Positions 34,931 to 43,858 of a stretch of 64,000 bases of DNA are shown piece after piece (the stretch's first letter is position 1; each line of letters begins with the position of its first letter). A program made the position numbers and the translations under genes. The notes under the pieces were generated by a model. That model ran no database searches. It saw nothing but the letters and a program-made list of their open reading frames with translations, and was not told the origin of the DNA. This stretch comes from Sphingobium sp. WTD-1 (GTDB lineage: Bacteria > Pseudomonadota > Alphaproteobacteria > Sphingomonadales > Sphingomonadaceae): contig NZ_CP119127.1 in assembly GCF_030128825.1 (NCBI RefSeq), positions 3,100,001 through 3,164,000 on the forward strand, given 5' to 3'.

Positions 34931-37050
34931 CGCCGCTGGCGCTCGTCGGCGGCACACCGCATGATACCGATCGCTACAGCAACTGGCTCGAAGCTCGGCT
35001 CGGGGGACTATCCCCCCTTCTCGTTGAGAATCCTGTCTGGTCAGACGCCATAATGAACGAGGTGTTCGGCCATTCCTGGCTGAGCCAGACATACGCAAGT
35101 CTGCCGCTCAGCGCTGCGGTTCCGGTGCTGACCAACGAGATCAAGGCCTACCTCGCGGCATCGGTGCTCGATGATCGCAAGGCCGACACCCAATGGTTCC
35201 AGCGCCGGATCCCGGTGATCCGATATCTCGTCGAGGAAGGCGCAAGCCTGCTTCAGCATTTTGGAGCGGGCTGTCTGGCGGACATCCCCCACCCGGGCTT
35301 CGGCGCGTCAGATGGCGATACTGCGAAGACGAAATGCCACAACGATGCCGTCCTCGAACTCTACGCCACATGGTACGGCGAACAGTACGGGCGGCGGAGG
35401 CAAAGCCAGACCCGCCAATGGATCCGGGACGGCGAGATCGTCACCACCCAGTATCGATCACCGGAAGTGCAGCTGTTCGGTGATATCCATCGCTTCTCGA
35501 TCATCAATCGGGCGCAGATGGCGCCGATGCATGACCGCGACATCATCTGGATCAACGATCTTTACAGCGAGGAGGACACGCGCTTCCGCGACCGGCAACG
35601 CCGAAGCGACACTTATCTGAACTTCCTGTGCTTCGAGCCTTGGCTGCGCCCGTTGATGCGCGGCTTCCTGCTCGACAAGGTCGCACATGGCGAACTTGCG
35701 CCGGCGACCCTTGTGGGAATGCAATCGCGCTTGCGAACCTTCGGGCAGTTCCTGCACGGCGAGGGCATCGCCGAGCCCGGGCGAGTCACTGAACTGACGA
35801 TGGAGCGTTACCTCGCATGGGGAAACGCGCGAAATGCCGCAGGCAAGAACTGGTACACCGACATCGTGCAACTCCTGCGCGCGGCTCCGGTCCTGCTGCC
35901 AGGCCAATGGCCGCGGATCGCACTCGACAAGCGCGCCGCACGGCGCATCCGTTACAAGCAGGCACCGGACGACCCGCGGAACCGGCTTTACGCATCACGC
36001 GAGGGTGCCAACCGGGCCGCCCCGCCGGAAGCCCTGGCGGCCATGGTGGCCAGGCTCGACGAACTGCCCGCCCCTATCCCGGTAATCTTCATGATCGGCG
36101 TCACGACCGGGGCGCGGGCCGAAGACCTGCATGCCCTGCTCTTCGACTGCCTGCGGCCCGATCCGCACGACACGCGCTTCATGCTGTTCACGTTCTGGCA
36201 GAACAAGGTCAGCCGCTGGAATACCAAGCCCTTGCTGGTCACCGATCCTGCGCACCAGGCGATGATCAAGCTGATCGAGGCGCAGCGGGATCATGTCCGG
36301 CAGCGTTACGGGCGCGTCACCAAATACCTGTTCCCGGTCTTCTCCGGCAAACGGGAGTCGTTCCTCGGCTACAACTGGACCTTGCAGGAACTCAAGATGC
36401 TGTGCCTCAGGCATGGAATCGTCGATGGCGAGGGCAAGCCGTTCGACTTCTCGTGGCATCCACTGCGCCACCATCGCGGGACGCAGATGGCGGCCGAAGG
36501 CCATGACATCCTCAGCATCATGTTCGAACTGGGCCATGCCTCGCCCGATATGGCGTCGATGTACGTCAACAAGCGTCTCGACCTCAAGAAGAACGCCTTG
36601 CTGCGGAAAGGTGGCGGCCAGTTCTTCACGATCGCGGGCAAGGTCGACGAGGCCGTCGGCGATCTCCTGCTGCGCAAGGAAACCATGCTGGCGACGCGGG
36701 TCAGTGGCGGCGCCTGTACGCTGCCCGGCCAGCTTGGCGAATGGTGCGAGCACGCCCATGCCTGCCTGACCTGCCGGTTCTTCCGCGCCGATGGCGACGA
36801 CCTCGAGCACTTCCGCTGCGAGCGCGCCGGACTTTACGTCGCGATCGAAGGCCTCGAACAGGAAGCGCGGGATTACGAGGAAGGCGGTCAGGCCCGCATG
36901 GCCGACATCACGCGCAAGCGGCTGCAACGCAACAAGGATGCCGTCCACAACACTGACACCATCATCCGTTCCATCGAGGAGCACGGTCTCTACAAAGGTC
37001 AAAAGCAGCGCTACAGGCCGAGCGCTGCTCGGGAGGAAGCGACGCAATGA
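34921..37050 (+). CDS. tnpB: Tyrosine recombinase, TnpB of Tn554 type
   Basis: A 709-residue recombinase. A long N-terminal part (about 1-330) precedes the catalytic domain, with Arg in GVTTGARAEDLHALLFDC, His-x-x-Arg in SWHPLRHHRGTQMA, His in ELGHASPDMA and the Tyr in SMYVNKRL. The C-terminus has a Cys/His cluster (CEHAHACLTCRFFRA, later FRCERA) that could bind zinc, followed by a helical basic tail; this arrangement is seen in Tn554 TnpB-like proteins. It overlaps tnpA by 10 bases and tnpC by ATGA. Confidence 0.87.
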   Translation: MGMTPLALVGGTPHDTDRYSNWLEARLGGLSPLLVENPVWSDAIMNEVFGHSWLSQTYASLPLSAAVPVLTNEIKAYLAASVLDDRKADTQWFQRRIPVIRYLVEEGASLLQHFGAGCLADIPHPGFGASDGDTAKTKCHNDAVLELYATWYGEQYGRRRQSQTRQWIRDGEIVTTQYRSPEVQLFGDIHRFSIINRAQMAPMHDRDIIWINDLYSEEDTRFRDRQRRSDTYLNFLCFEPWLRPLMRGFLLDKVAHGELAPATLVGMQSRLRTFGQFLHGEGIAEPGRVTELTMERYLAWGNARNAAGKNWYTDIVQLLRAAPVLLPGQWPRIALDKRAARRIRYKQAPDDPRNRLYASREGANRAAPPEALAAMVARLDELPAPIPVIFMIGVTTGARAEDLHALLFDCLRPDPHDTRFMLFTFWQNKVSRWNTKPLLVTDPAHQAMIKLIEAQRDHVRQRYGRVTKYLFPVFSGKRESFLGYNWTLQELKMLCLRHGIVDGEGKPFDFSWHPLRHHRGTQMAAEGHDILSIMFELGHASPDMASMYVNKRLDLKKNALLRKGGGQFFTIAGKVDEAVGDLLLRKETMLATRVSGGACTLPGQLGEWCEHAHACLTCRFFRADGDDLEHFRCERAGLYVAIEGLEQEARDYEEGGQARMADITRKRLQRNKDAVHNTDTIIRSIEEHGLYKGQKQRYRPSAAREEATQ

Positions 37051-37517
37051 CTGATCTACGGATCGCCACTCTCAACGATGCCCGCAGCCGTCGTAGCGCT
37101 GAAAAGCGCGCCGCGGTCGAGGACGCAATCATGCAACTGCGCGAGACCAGGCAGGCTGTGACGTTCGTCTCGGTGGCTCGTGAGGCCAAGGTCAGCCGTC
37201 AGTACCTCTACAATAACTTCGCCGATGAAATCGGCGAGGAACGCGTCGAGACCCGTGCAGAAACCGAGGTCATCGACGGCAAGAAGGTCCCGCTGCGAAC
37301 GCCCGAGGAATACCGGCACATCGAAGCGGCGCTCCGCAACAAGATCGAGCGGCTTGAGACCGAACTGCGGGATGCCCGTGCCGAAAAGGCCAAGGCGGAC
37401 CGAACGGCGGAACGTGAGCGCGGCAAAGCCGAACACTGGCGTCAGCTCTACACAGCTGTCCTGACGCGCGTGTCCCCTGGACAGTCCCCCGAACCGCTGC
37501 CGTCCGCCGAAGACTGA
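37047..37517 (+). CDS. tnpC: TnpC-like HTH/coiled-coil protein (DUF6262)
   Basis: A 156-residue accessory protein. Residues 20-55 form a helix-turn-helix (AVTFVSVAREAKVSRQYLYNN), followed by a charged region and a coiled coil at about 88-140 (IEAALRNKIERLETELRDARAEKAKADRTAERERGKAEH). In Tn554 the small TnpC protein helps orient and stabilise transposition. Its start overlaps tnpB by four bases. The function here is by analogy of position and architecture. Confidence 0.8.
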   Translation: MTDLRIATLNDARSRRSAEKRAAVEDAIMQLRETRQAVTFVSVAREAKVSRQYLYNNFADEIGEERVETRAETEVIDGKKVPLRTPEEYRHIEAALRNKIERLETELRDARAEKAKADRTAERERGKAEHWRQLYTAVLTRVSPGQSPEPLPSAED

Positions 37518-37540
37518 ACCGTTCCGCTCCCATCGGGTTA

Positions 37541-37695
37541 CGATCAATCGAGTAGGAAGTGAGCCGCCTACGGCGTCTTGCACTTCCAACTCCCTTGATC
37601 GTCCAAATAATTAGCGAAACACAATGGACAGGCATAATGCCATCAAGCCATTGAAACTACACCACAAGACATGACGTGGTGTTGATATATGTTAA
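37541..37695. repeat. Palindrome-rich right flank of the Tn554-like element
   Basis: A nested inverted repeat: CGATCAA (37541-37547) with TTGATCG (37595-37601) and, inside it, GGAAGTG (37555-37561) with CACTTCC (37581-37587). Next come ATGGACAG (37624-37631), inverted to the left end, an ACACCAC/GTGGTGT pair (37659-37665, 37676-37682) and TATGTTAA (37688-37695), repeated from the left side. These may be recombinase or TnpC binding sites or a transcription stop; the true element end is not fixed. Confidence 0.45.
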
Positions 37696-37737
37696 ATCAT
37701 AGCCGGGATCGAGGGGAGGTCTTCCTCCTCATCCATT

Positions 37738-39042
37738 TCAGTCTTCCAGAATGCGGCTATGGGCCTTGGTGTCGCGCATGCGGACATAGACTGTCAGCGA
37801 GATCGCGATCATGACGCTGACATAAATATAGAAAGCGGATTCCATCCCGGACTGTTTGAACCAGAGCGCGACGAACTCGGCCGTGCCGCCGAACAAGGTA
37901 TTGGCGAGCGCATAAGGCAGCGCCACGCCCAATGCGCGGATATGTGCCGGAAACAACTCGGCCTTCACCACGGCGTTGATCGAGGTGTAGCCGGTGACGA
38001 TCACAAGGCCCGCCATCACCAGCAGTCCAGCGACCAGCGGATCACGCGTCACCGCCAGCGTGGCGAAGATCGGATAGGTGCAGAGCACGCCCATGATGCC
38101 GAAGCCGATCATCAGCGGCTTGCGCCCGATCCGGTCGGACAAGGCGCCGGCCAAAGGCTGCAACAACATGAAAATAAACAATGTTATCCCATTGATTTCC
38201 GACGCTGTTTCGCGGCCGAAGCCGGCCGTGTTGACGAGGAACTTCTGCATGTAGATGGAATAGGCATAGAAGGCGATCGTGCCGCCGGCGGTCAGCAGCA
38301 TCACCGTCAGCGTCTCACGCGGATGGTTGGTGATAAGTTCGATGAAGCCGGACTTGGGCGCGCCTTCGGCTTTCGCCACTTCATAGCTTTGCGTTTCCGC
38401 AAGGCCGCGCCGCAGCCAGAAGACGATCACCGCCAGCGCGCCGCCAATGGCGAAGGGAATGCGCCAGCCCCAGGCGTCAAGCTGTGCCTCGGTCAGGATC
38501 GACTGGAGCAGTAGCAGGACGCAGATTGCCACCAACTGCCCGGCGATCAGCGTCACATATTGGAAGCTGGAATAGAATCCGCGCCGGTCCTTCCCGGCCA
38601 TTTCGGTGAGATAGGTTGCGCTGGCGCCATATTCGCCGCCGATCGACAGTCCCTGCATCAGCCGGGCAAGGACGAGCAACAGCGGCGCGCCGACGCCGAT
38701 CACCTCATAACCCGGCGTCACCGCGATCAACAACGACCCCGCGCACATCAGCGACACCGACAGGGTAAGCCCGCTCTTGCGACCATGGCGATCGGCATAA
38801 ACGCCCATCAGCCAGGCGCCGATCGGGCGCATCAGGAAGCCCACGGCAAAGATGCCGGCCGCGCTCAGCAACTGGGCGGTGCGATCTTCGCTCGGGAAGA
38901 AATGCGGTGCAAAATAGAGGGTGAAGGCGGCGTAGGCATACCAGTCATACCATTCGACCAGATTGCCTGTGGAACCGCCGATGATCGCCTTGAGCCGGGC
39001 CTGTTTGTCGGGTGCGACACCCTGCCCCTCATGTGACGTCAT
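37738..39042 (-). CDS. kgtP: MHS-family MFS permease, KgtP-like (2-oxoglutarate)
   Basis: A 434-residue 12-helix transporter of the metabolite:H+ symporter group. GGSTGNLVEWYDWYAYAAFTLYFAPHFFP, GFLMRPIGAWLMGVYADRHGRKSGLTLSV, RLMQGLSIGGEYGASATYLTEMAGKDRRGFYSSFQYVTLIAGQL closely follow E. coli KgtP, so 2-oxoglutarate or a related dicarboxylate is the best guess. It is the last gene of the long minus-strand operon, with an ATGA overlap to the protease gene upstream of it. A weak GC hairpin at about 37714-37729 follows the stop. Confidence 0.88.
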   Translation of the reverse strand: MTSHEGQGVAPDKQARLKAIIGGSTGNLVEWYDWYAYAAFTLYFAPHFFPSEDRTAQLLSAAGIFAVGFLMRPIGAWLMGVYADRHGRKSGLTLSVSLMCAGSLLIAVTPGYEVIGVGAPLLLVLARLMQGLSIGGEYGASATYLTEMAGKDRRGFYSSFQYVTLIAGQLVAICVLLLLQSILTEAQLDAWGWRIPFAIGGALAVIVFWLRRGLAETQSYEVAKAEGAPKSGFIELITNHPRETLTVMLLTAGGTIAFYAYSIYMQKFLVNTAGFGRETASEINGITLFIFMLLQPLAGALSDRIGRKPLMIGFGIMGVLCTYPIFATLAVTRDPLVAGLLVMAGLVIVTGYTSINAVVKAELFPAHIRALGVALPYALANTLFGGTAEFVALWFKQSGMESAFYIYVSVMIAISLTVYVRMRDTKAHSRILED

Positions 39043-39698
39043 GGTGTCAGCACCATTTCACCATTTTCAACGCTCCAGCTTTTGAGGCGGGACAGCATAT
39101 TCATGCCGATGACATTGACGTCGCCCAGCGCCGGCGAGACGACAACTTCGACCTCACTGGCGCGCAGCGGCCCGACCGTCAGCGTCGAGATGCTGGCGCG
39201 GCGCGCGTCGATCTTGCCATTGGCGGTGTTGAGCGGGATCGGGGGCGCATTCATGTCGATATTGAGGCCCGTGGCGCGGGCGGTATTTTCCGAAAGGGCG
39301 GTGATGGTCGCGCCACTGTCGATCAGGAAGCGCGCGGACATGCCATTGACCATGCCCTCGACCCAATAATGGCCATCCGGCGCGACCGGAATGCGCACCA
39401 CCTGCCCATCGGACTGGATCGGCGGTGGGGCCGGCGGTGGCGAGGGCTGCGATATGGGCTCGGCACTGTTCTGCGGCTGGAGCAAGGCCCCCTCCTCCGC
39501 TGCAAATTTTGCCGGCATCAGTCCCGCCTTCTGGGCAAAGGTGAAGAGGCCGAGCAGGGCGCCGAAGATCAGCACCCAGAGTAGCGCCATCCTTACGAAA
39601 CTGCCCAGCGCGATGCGGCGGCCGATCAGGGCGGAGCCGACCAAGACCAGGGCGAGCAGATACCAGATGCTGGACATCGCCTGATCCGTGCCGTCCAT
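39039..39698 (-). CDS. Membrane-anchored retropepsin-like aspartic protease (TIGR02281)
   Basis: A 219-residue protein with two N-terminal helices (about 10-28 and 35-55), a Pro-rich spacer (about 75-95) and a C-terminal retropepsin-like domain. The catalytic motif is FLIDSGATITALSE; the flap region and VIGMNMLSRLKSW near the end are typical of clan AA single-domain proteases that work as dimers. The catalytic domain should face the periplasm. No substrate is known. Its start overlaps the MBL-hydrolase stop and its stop overlaps the kgtP start. Confidence 0.9.
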   Translation of the reverse strand: MDGTDQAMSSIWYLLALVLVGSALIGRRIALGSFVRMALLWVLIFGALLGLFTFAQKAGLMPAKFAAEEGALLQPQNSAEPISQPSPPPAPPPIQSDGQVVRIPVAPDGHYWVEGMVNGMSARFLIDSGATITALSENTARATGLNIDMNAPPIPLNTANGKIDARRASISTLTVGPLRASEVEVVVSPALGDVNVIGMNMLSRLKSWSVENGEMVLTP

Positions 39699-40486
39699 CA
39701 GCGGGGTGCTCCGTCGTTGAGGTCGATGACCAGCCCATCATAGCCTGGCTCCACCCCTTTGGGGAGCGTGTCGCACAGGGTCGCATAGTCCATGCTCTGG
39801 TCCATATGGGTCAGGATCGCGCGACCGGGCCGGGTTGCCGCGATCCCCGCCAATGTCATCTCCAGATGGGCATGGGTGGGATGTGGTTGCGCGCGCAGTG
39901 CATCGACCACCCAAATGTCGAGATCATCGAACAGCGCTAGCATATCCGGCGTTATTTCATGAAAATCCGTTGCATATCCGATATGACTATCATCATGGCT
40001 GAAGCGAAATCCAGTCGAATAAATGTCGCCATGGGGCATGTCGGTGCAGGCAATGTCGATATCGCCGATCCGTAGCCCATCGGGCAGATCCTGCGGGATG
40101 ATGATCGGGGGATAGCCCCCCTTCCCCGCAAAGGCATAGCCAAAGCGGGCCTGGAGCAGGCGCATCGTCTGGGCACGGGCATAGCCGGGGATTGGGCTGC
40201 GGCGATGATGGAACAACTGGCGAACGTCGTCGATGCCATGGCTGTGATCGGCATGGTCGTGGGTCCACAGGATCGCGTCGATGCCGATCACGTTGGCGGC
40301 CAGCAACTGGGCCCGCATGTCGGGCGAGGTGTCGACCAATATCCGGGTCGTTGCGCTTTCCACCAGGATCGAGACGCGGGTCCGGCGGTTGCGCGGCTCC
40401 GTGGGGTCGCAGGCGCCCCAATCATTGCCGATCCGGGGAACACCGGAAGATGTGCCGCTGCCAAGGATGGTCAGCTTGAGGCTCAT
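39698..40486 (-). CDS. MBL-fold metal-dependent hydrolase (PhnP-like)
   Basis: A 262-residue metallo-beta-lactamase fold enzyme. KLTILGSGTSSGVPRIGNDWGACDP is the start seen in PhnP-like phosphodiesterases, and metal ligands are in WTHDHADHSHGIDD (HxHxDH), the later ATDFHE and THMDQSMDY. The ATG at 40486 is fixed by the four-base overlap with tatD and by the first strand. PhnP acts on cyclic phosphates in phosphonate use, but no phn genes are present, so a generic phosphodiesterase is the careful call. Confidence 0.88.
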   Translation of the reverse strand: MSLKLTILGSGTSSGVPRIGNDWGACDPTEPRNRRTRVSILVESATTRILVDTSPDMRAQLLAANVIGIDAILWTHDHADHSHGIDDVRQLFHHRRSPIPGYARAQTMRLLQARFGYAFAGKGGYPPIIIPQDLPDGLRIGDIDIACTDMPHGDIYSTGFRFSHDDSHIGYATDFHEITPDMLALFDDLDIWVVDALRAQPHPTHAHLEMTLAGIAATRPGRAILTHMDQSMDYATLCDTLPKGVEPGYDGLVIDLNDGAPR

Positions 40487-41271
40487 GCCTGCGGCCGGCC
40501 CTCGATCTTGGCAAAAAGGCGCAGGAAATTGGTCGAGGTAGCCGCCGCCAAATCCTCGATGCTCTCGCCGCGCAGATCGGCCAGAAAGCGCGCCGTGTCG
40601 GCGACGAAGGCCGGTTCGCACGGCTTGCCGCGATGGGGCACCGGGGCGAGGAAGGGCGAGTCCGTTTCCACCAGCAACCGGTCGAGCGGCAGGCGCGCGG
40701 CCGTTTCCTGCAGATCCTTCGCGCTCTTGAAGGTCACGATGCCGGAAATGCTGATGTAGAAGCCAAGGTCCATCGCCGCGTCGGCAAAGGCGCCGCTGGC
40801 GGTGAAACAGTGGATGACGCCGCTATAGGCCCCCTTCCCCATCTCGTCCCGCATGATCGCCAGCGTATCCTCTTCCGCCTCGCGGGTATGGACGATCAGC
40901 GGCAGGCCGGTCTCGCGGCAGGCGGCGATATGGCTGCGGAAGCTCTTCTGCTGCCGCTCGCGATCGCTATGGTCGTAATAATAATCGAGGCCCGTTTCGC
41001 CGATGCCGATGACGCGCGGATGGGCCGCGCGCTCGACCAGCTTGGCGGTGTCGACATGGGGATGCTCGTCCGCCTCATGCGGATGGATGCCGACGGTCGC
41101 CCACACGTCCGCCTCGCGCACCGCCGTGCCCAGCACATCGTCCCACTCGCTTTCGCGGGTGGCGATGTTGAGCATCAGGTCGATGCCGCGCGCGCGGGCG
41201 CGTTCCAGCACATTCTGCTGATCCTCGATCAACCCCTTGTAATTGAGGTGACAATGGCTGTCGATCAACAT
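40483..41271 (-). CDS. tatD: TatD family metal-dependent deoxyribonuclease
   Basis: A 262-residue TIM-barrel hydrolase. Ligands are seen in DSHCHLN (start), GETGLDYYYDHSD, LPLIVHTREAEEDT, VIHCFTASG and ETDSPFLAPVPHRGKPCEP. Homologues are 3'-5' exonucleases implicated in DNA repair and quality control. The gene follows metG by 3 bases and overlaps the MBL gene; metG-tatD-MBL is a common order in alphaproteobacteria. Confidence 0.94.
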   Translation of the reverse strand: MLIDSHCHLNYKGLIEDQQNVLERARARGIDLMLNIATRESEWDDVLGTAVREADVWATVGIHPHEADEHPHVDTAKLVERAAHPRVIGIGETGLDYYYDHSDRERQQKSFRSHIAACRETGLPLIVHTREAEEDTLAIMRDEMGKGAYSGVIHCFTASGAFADAAMDLGFYISISGIVTFKSAKDLQETAARLPLDRLLVETDSPFLAPVPHRGKPCEPAFVADTARFLADLRGESIEDLAAATSTNFLRLFAKIEGRPQA

Positions 41272-41274
41272 CCG

Positions 41275-42843
41275 TCAGGCGTCCGCTTCGGTCAGTTCCA
41301 GGCGCGGGAAGAGTGGCTTGGGCGCGGCCAGCACGAAATCGCTTTCGGCCAGGTCGCTGTACCAATGATCGCCGATCGCGCCATAGCTGCGCTTGTCCGC
41401 CGGCACGCCCATATGGTCGAGCAGCGCTGTGGCGCTCGCCGGGATCACCGGCTGGATCGCGACCGCCAGCTGGGCGATGGCGATATAGAGCGTCGCCAGC
41501 ACCGTCTCCATCCGTTGCGGATCGGTCTTGCGCAGCGACCAGGGCGCCTGCGCGTCGATATATTGGTTGCAGGCAAAGGCGGCGCGCAGCCAGGCATCGA
41601 TCGCCACCGACGGTGCCAGATCGGCCATGGCGGCGGGCATGTCGCCGCGCACGACCTTGTCGATCAACACGAACAGCTCGGTATCGGCCGCATCATGGCC
41701 ATTGATGGCCGGCAGGCGCCCTTCCAGATTTTTGGCGATGAAGCTCAGCGTGCGCTGGGCCAGATTGCCGAACGCATTGCCGAGATCGCTGTTGGAGCGC
41801 TGGACGATAGCTTCGGCGCTATAGCTGCCGTCATTGCCGAAGGTCACTTCGGACAGCAGGAAATAGCGCAGTTGGTCGACGCCGAAGCGTTCGGCCAGTT
41901 CCATCGGATCAGCGACATTGCCGACCGACTTGGACATCTTCTCGCCGCGGTTCAGCAGGAAGCCATGGCCGAACACCTGGCGGGGCAGCGGCAGCTTCGC
42001 GCTCATCAGGAAAGCCGGCCAATAAACCGTATGAAAACGGACGATATCCTTGCCGATGATATGGGTGATGTCGCCACCCTCGGCCCAGTAGCGCGCCATC
42101 CGTTCGGCATCGTCGGGATAGCCGCAGCCGGTGATATAGTTGGTCAGCGCGTCGACCCAGACATACATGACATGGCCGTCGGCGCCGGGCACCTGAACAC
42201 CCCAGTCGAAGCTGGTGCGCGAGATGCTGAGATCGGACAGGCCGCCCTCGACGAAACGCAGGATTTCGTTGCGGCGGCTTTCCGGGCGGATGAAGTCGGG
42301 CTGGCTGTTATAGAGTTCCAGCAGCTTGTCCTGATATTTGGACAGGCGGAAGAACCAGCTTTCCTCGACGGTCCATTCCACCGGCGTTCCCTGCGGCGAC
42401 AGCTTTACGCCGCCTTCGCCCTCGGTGATTTCCTTCTCGTCATAAAAAGCTTCGTCGCGGACCGAATACCAGCCCTCGTAACGGCCCAGATACAGGTCGC
42501 CATTGGCCTCCATCGCCTGCCAGATCGCTTGGCTGGCGCGGTGGTGATCGGGTTCGCTGGTGCGGATGAAGCGATCATAGCTGATATTCAGACTGTCGTT
42601 CATCTGCTTGAAATAGGAGGACATCTCATCGGCCAGCTCACGCGGCTCGATACCCCGGTTGCGCGCCGTCTGGGCCATCTTCAGCCCATGTTCGTCGGTT
42701 CCGGTCTGGAAGAAGACATCGCGGCCCATCATCCGCTGGAACCGGGCGATCGCGTCGGTGGCGATCACCTCATAGGCATGGCCGATATGCGGACGGCCGT
42801 TGGGATAGGAGATGGCGGTGGTGATGGTGTAAGGCTGCGACAT
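41275..42843 (-). CDS. metG: Methionyl-tRNA synthetase
   Basis: A 522-residue class I synthetase. The HIGH motif is in YPNGRPHIGHAYEVIATDAIARF and KMSKS in RGEKMSKSVGNVADP. The anticodon-binding helical domain is present (WSLRKTDPQRMETVL). It has no C-terminal dimerisation domain and no zinc knuckle with four Cys, like the short alphaproteobacterial form. It charges initiator and elongator tRNA-Met. It is between holB (43-base gap) and tatD. Confidence 0.97.
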   Translation of the reverse strand: MSQPYTITTAISYPNGRPHIGHAYEVIATDAIARFQRMMGRDVFFQTGTDEHGLKMAQTARNRGIEPRELADEMSSYFKQMNDSLNISYDRFIRTSEPDHHRASQAIWQAMEANGDLYLGRYEGWYSVRDEAFYDEKEITEGEGGVKLSPQGTPVEWTVEESWFFRLSKYQDKLLELYNSQPDFIRPESRRNEILRFVEGGLSDLSISRTSFDWGVQVPGADGHVMYVWVDALTNYITGCGYPDDAERMARYWAEGGDITHIIGKDIVRFHTVYWPAFLMSAKLPLPRQVFGHGFLLNRGEKMSKSVGNVADPMELAERFGVDQLRYFLLSEVTFGNDGSYSAEAIVQRSNSDLGNAFGNLAQRTLSFIAKNLEGRLPAINGHDAADTELFVLIDKVVRGDMPAAMADLAPSVAIDAWLRAAFACNQYIDAQAPWSLRKTDPQRMETVLATLYIAIAQLAVAIQPVIPASATALLDHMGVPADKRSYGAIGDHWYSDLAESDFVLAAPKPLFPRLELTEADA

Positions 42844-42886
42844 GCAGCCTCCCTAGCGGCTGTTCGCGTCGCCGCAAAGCCGCTTT

Positions 42887-43858
42887 TCAGGTCGCCGTAT
42901 CAGCCAGCGCCGCGACATGCCCGCCCAGCTCGAAAACGACCGAGGCCGGGTCCAACGACAGGATGACCGCACCGCCCGCCAGATGCCGGGCTGCTTCCCA
43001 ATGATCGAGCGCGCTGCCCAGTGCCGGGCCATGGCGGGTCCGGGCCGCCTGTGCAATGAAGGCGGGCGCGCGCTCCAGAAAGGCTTCGTAACGCGGCTTG
43101 GCCGCCTTGCCTGCCAACGTCTTAGCCAGGCGCAGGCGTTCGCGATTGCCCGGATCGCCGTCGGCCGCGATCGCCAGCAGCGATTTTTCGAGGCCCGCAA
43201 GCTCGAGGCCCGCATAGCGCAGCGCACGACCCGGCGAACCCTCCCCGGCGCGCAGCAGCGCGTCCAGTTCCGGCCCAGACAGGCTTTCATCCTCCCGCCG
43301 AAGCACCGTCGCCATGGCCCCGTCGGACAGCGGATCGAAGCGCATCGTGCGACAGCGCGAGCGGATGGTTGGCAGCAGCCGGCCCGGCGCATGGCTGACC
43401 AGCAGGAAGATCATGTCTGCCGGCGGCTCTTCCAACGTCTTGAGCAGGGCGTTGGCTGCGCCGCGCTCCAGATCATCGGCACTGTCGATCACGACGATTC
43501 GACGGGAGGAAAGCGACGGCGCCGACTGGATCAGCCGCTGCAGGCCGCGCACCTGGTCGACGCTGATGTTGCGTGCGGTAACGCCATCCTTCTCCAGCGG
43601 CGCCAGCTCGGCATAATCGGGATGGGCGCTCGCCTCGATCAGGCGACGGATCGGGTGGCTTTCGGGAACGGCGAGCCCCTCGTCCTCGATCTTCGGACCG
43701 GCCGCATCCGCCAGCAGGCGCATCGCCATGGCGCGGGCAAAGCTGGCCTTGCCGATGCCGCGCGGGCCGCTCAAGATCCAGCCATGATGCATGCGGCCGC
43801 TGCTCGCCGCCGCCAGCAGGGTCTGCGCCTGGGCATCATGCCCAACCAGTGACGTCAT
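42887..43858 (-). CDS. holB: DNA polymerase III subunit delta'
   Basis: A 323-residue clamp-loader subunit. LVGHDAQAQTLLAAASSGRMHHGWILSGPRGIGKASFARAMAMRLL includes the P-loop-like region, and TLEEPPADMIFLLVSHAPGRLLPTIRSRCRTM is the sensor region with SRC motif of the family. The four-Cys zinc module found in E. coli is not evident. The tmk-holB-metG order is widely kept. It overlaps tmk by ATGA. Confidence 0.93.
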   Translation of the reverse strand: MTSLVGHDAQAQTLLAAASSGRMHHGWILSGPRGIGKASFARAMAMRLLADAAGPKIEDEGLAVPESHPIRRLIEASAHPDYAELAPLEKDGVTARNISVDQVRGLQRLIQSAPSLSSRRIVVIDSADDLERGAANALLKTLEEPPADMIFLLVSHAPGRLLPTIRSRCRTMRFDPLSDGAMATVLRREDESLSGPELDALLRAGEGSPGRALRYAGLELAGLEKSLLAIAADGDPGNRERLRLAKTLAGKAAKPRYEAFLERAPAFIAQAARTRHGPALGSALDHWEAARHLAGGAVILSLDPASVVFELGGHVAALADTAT

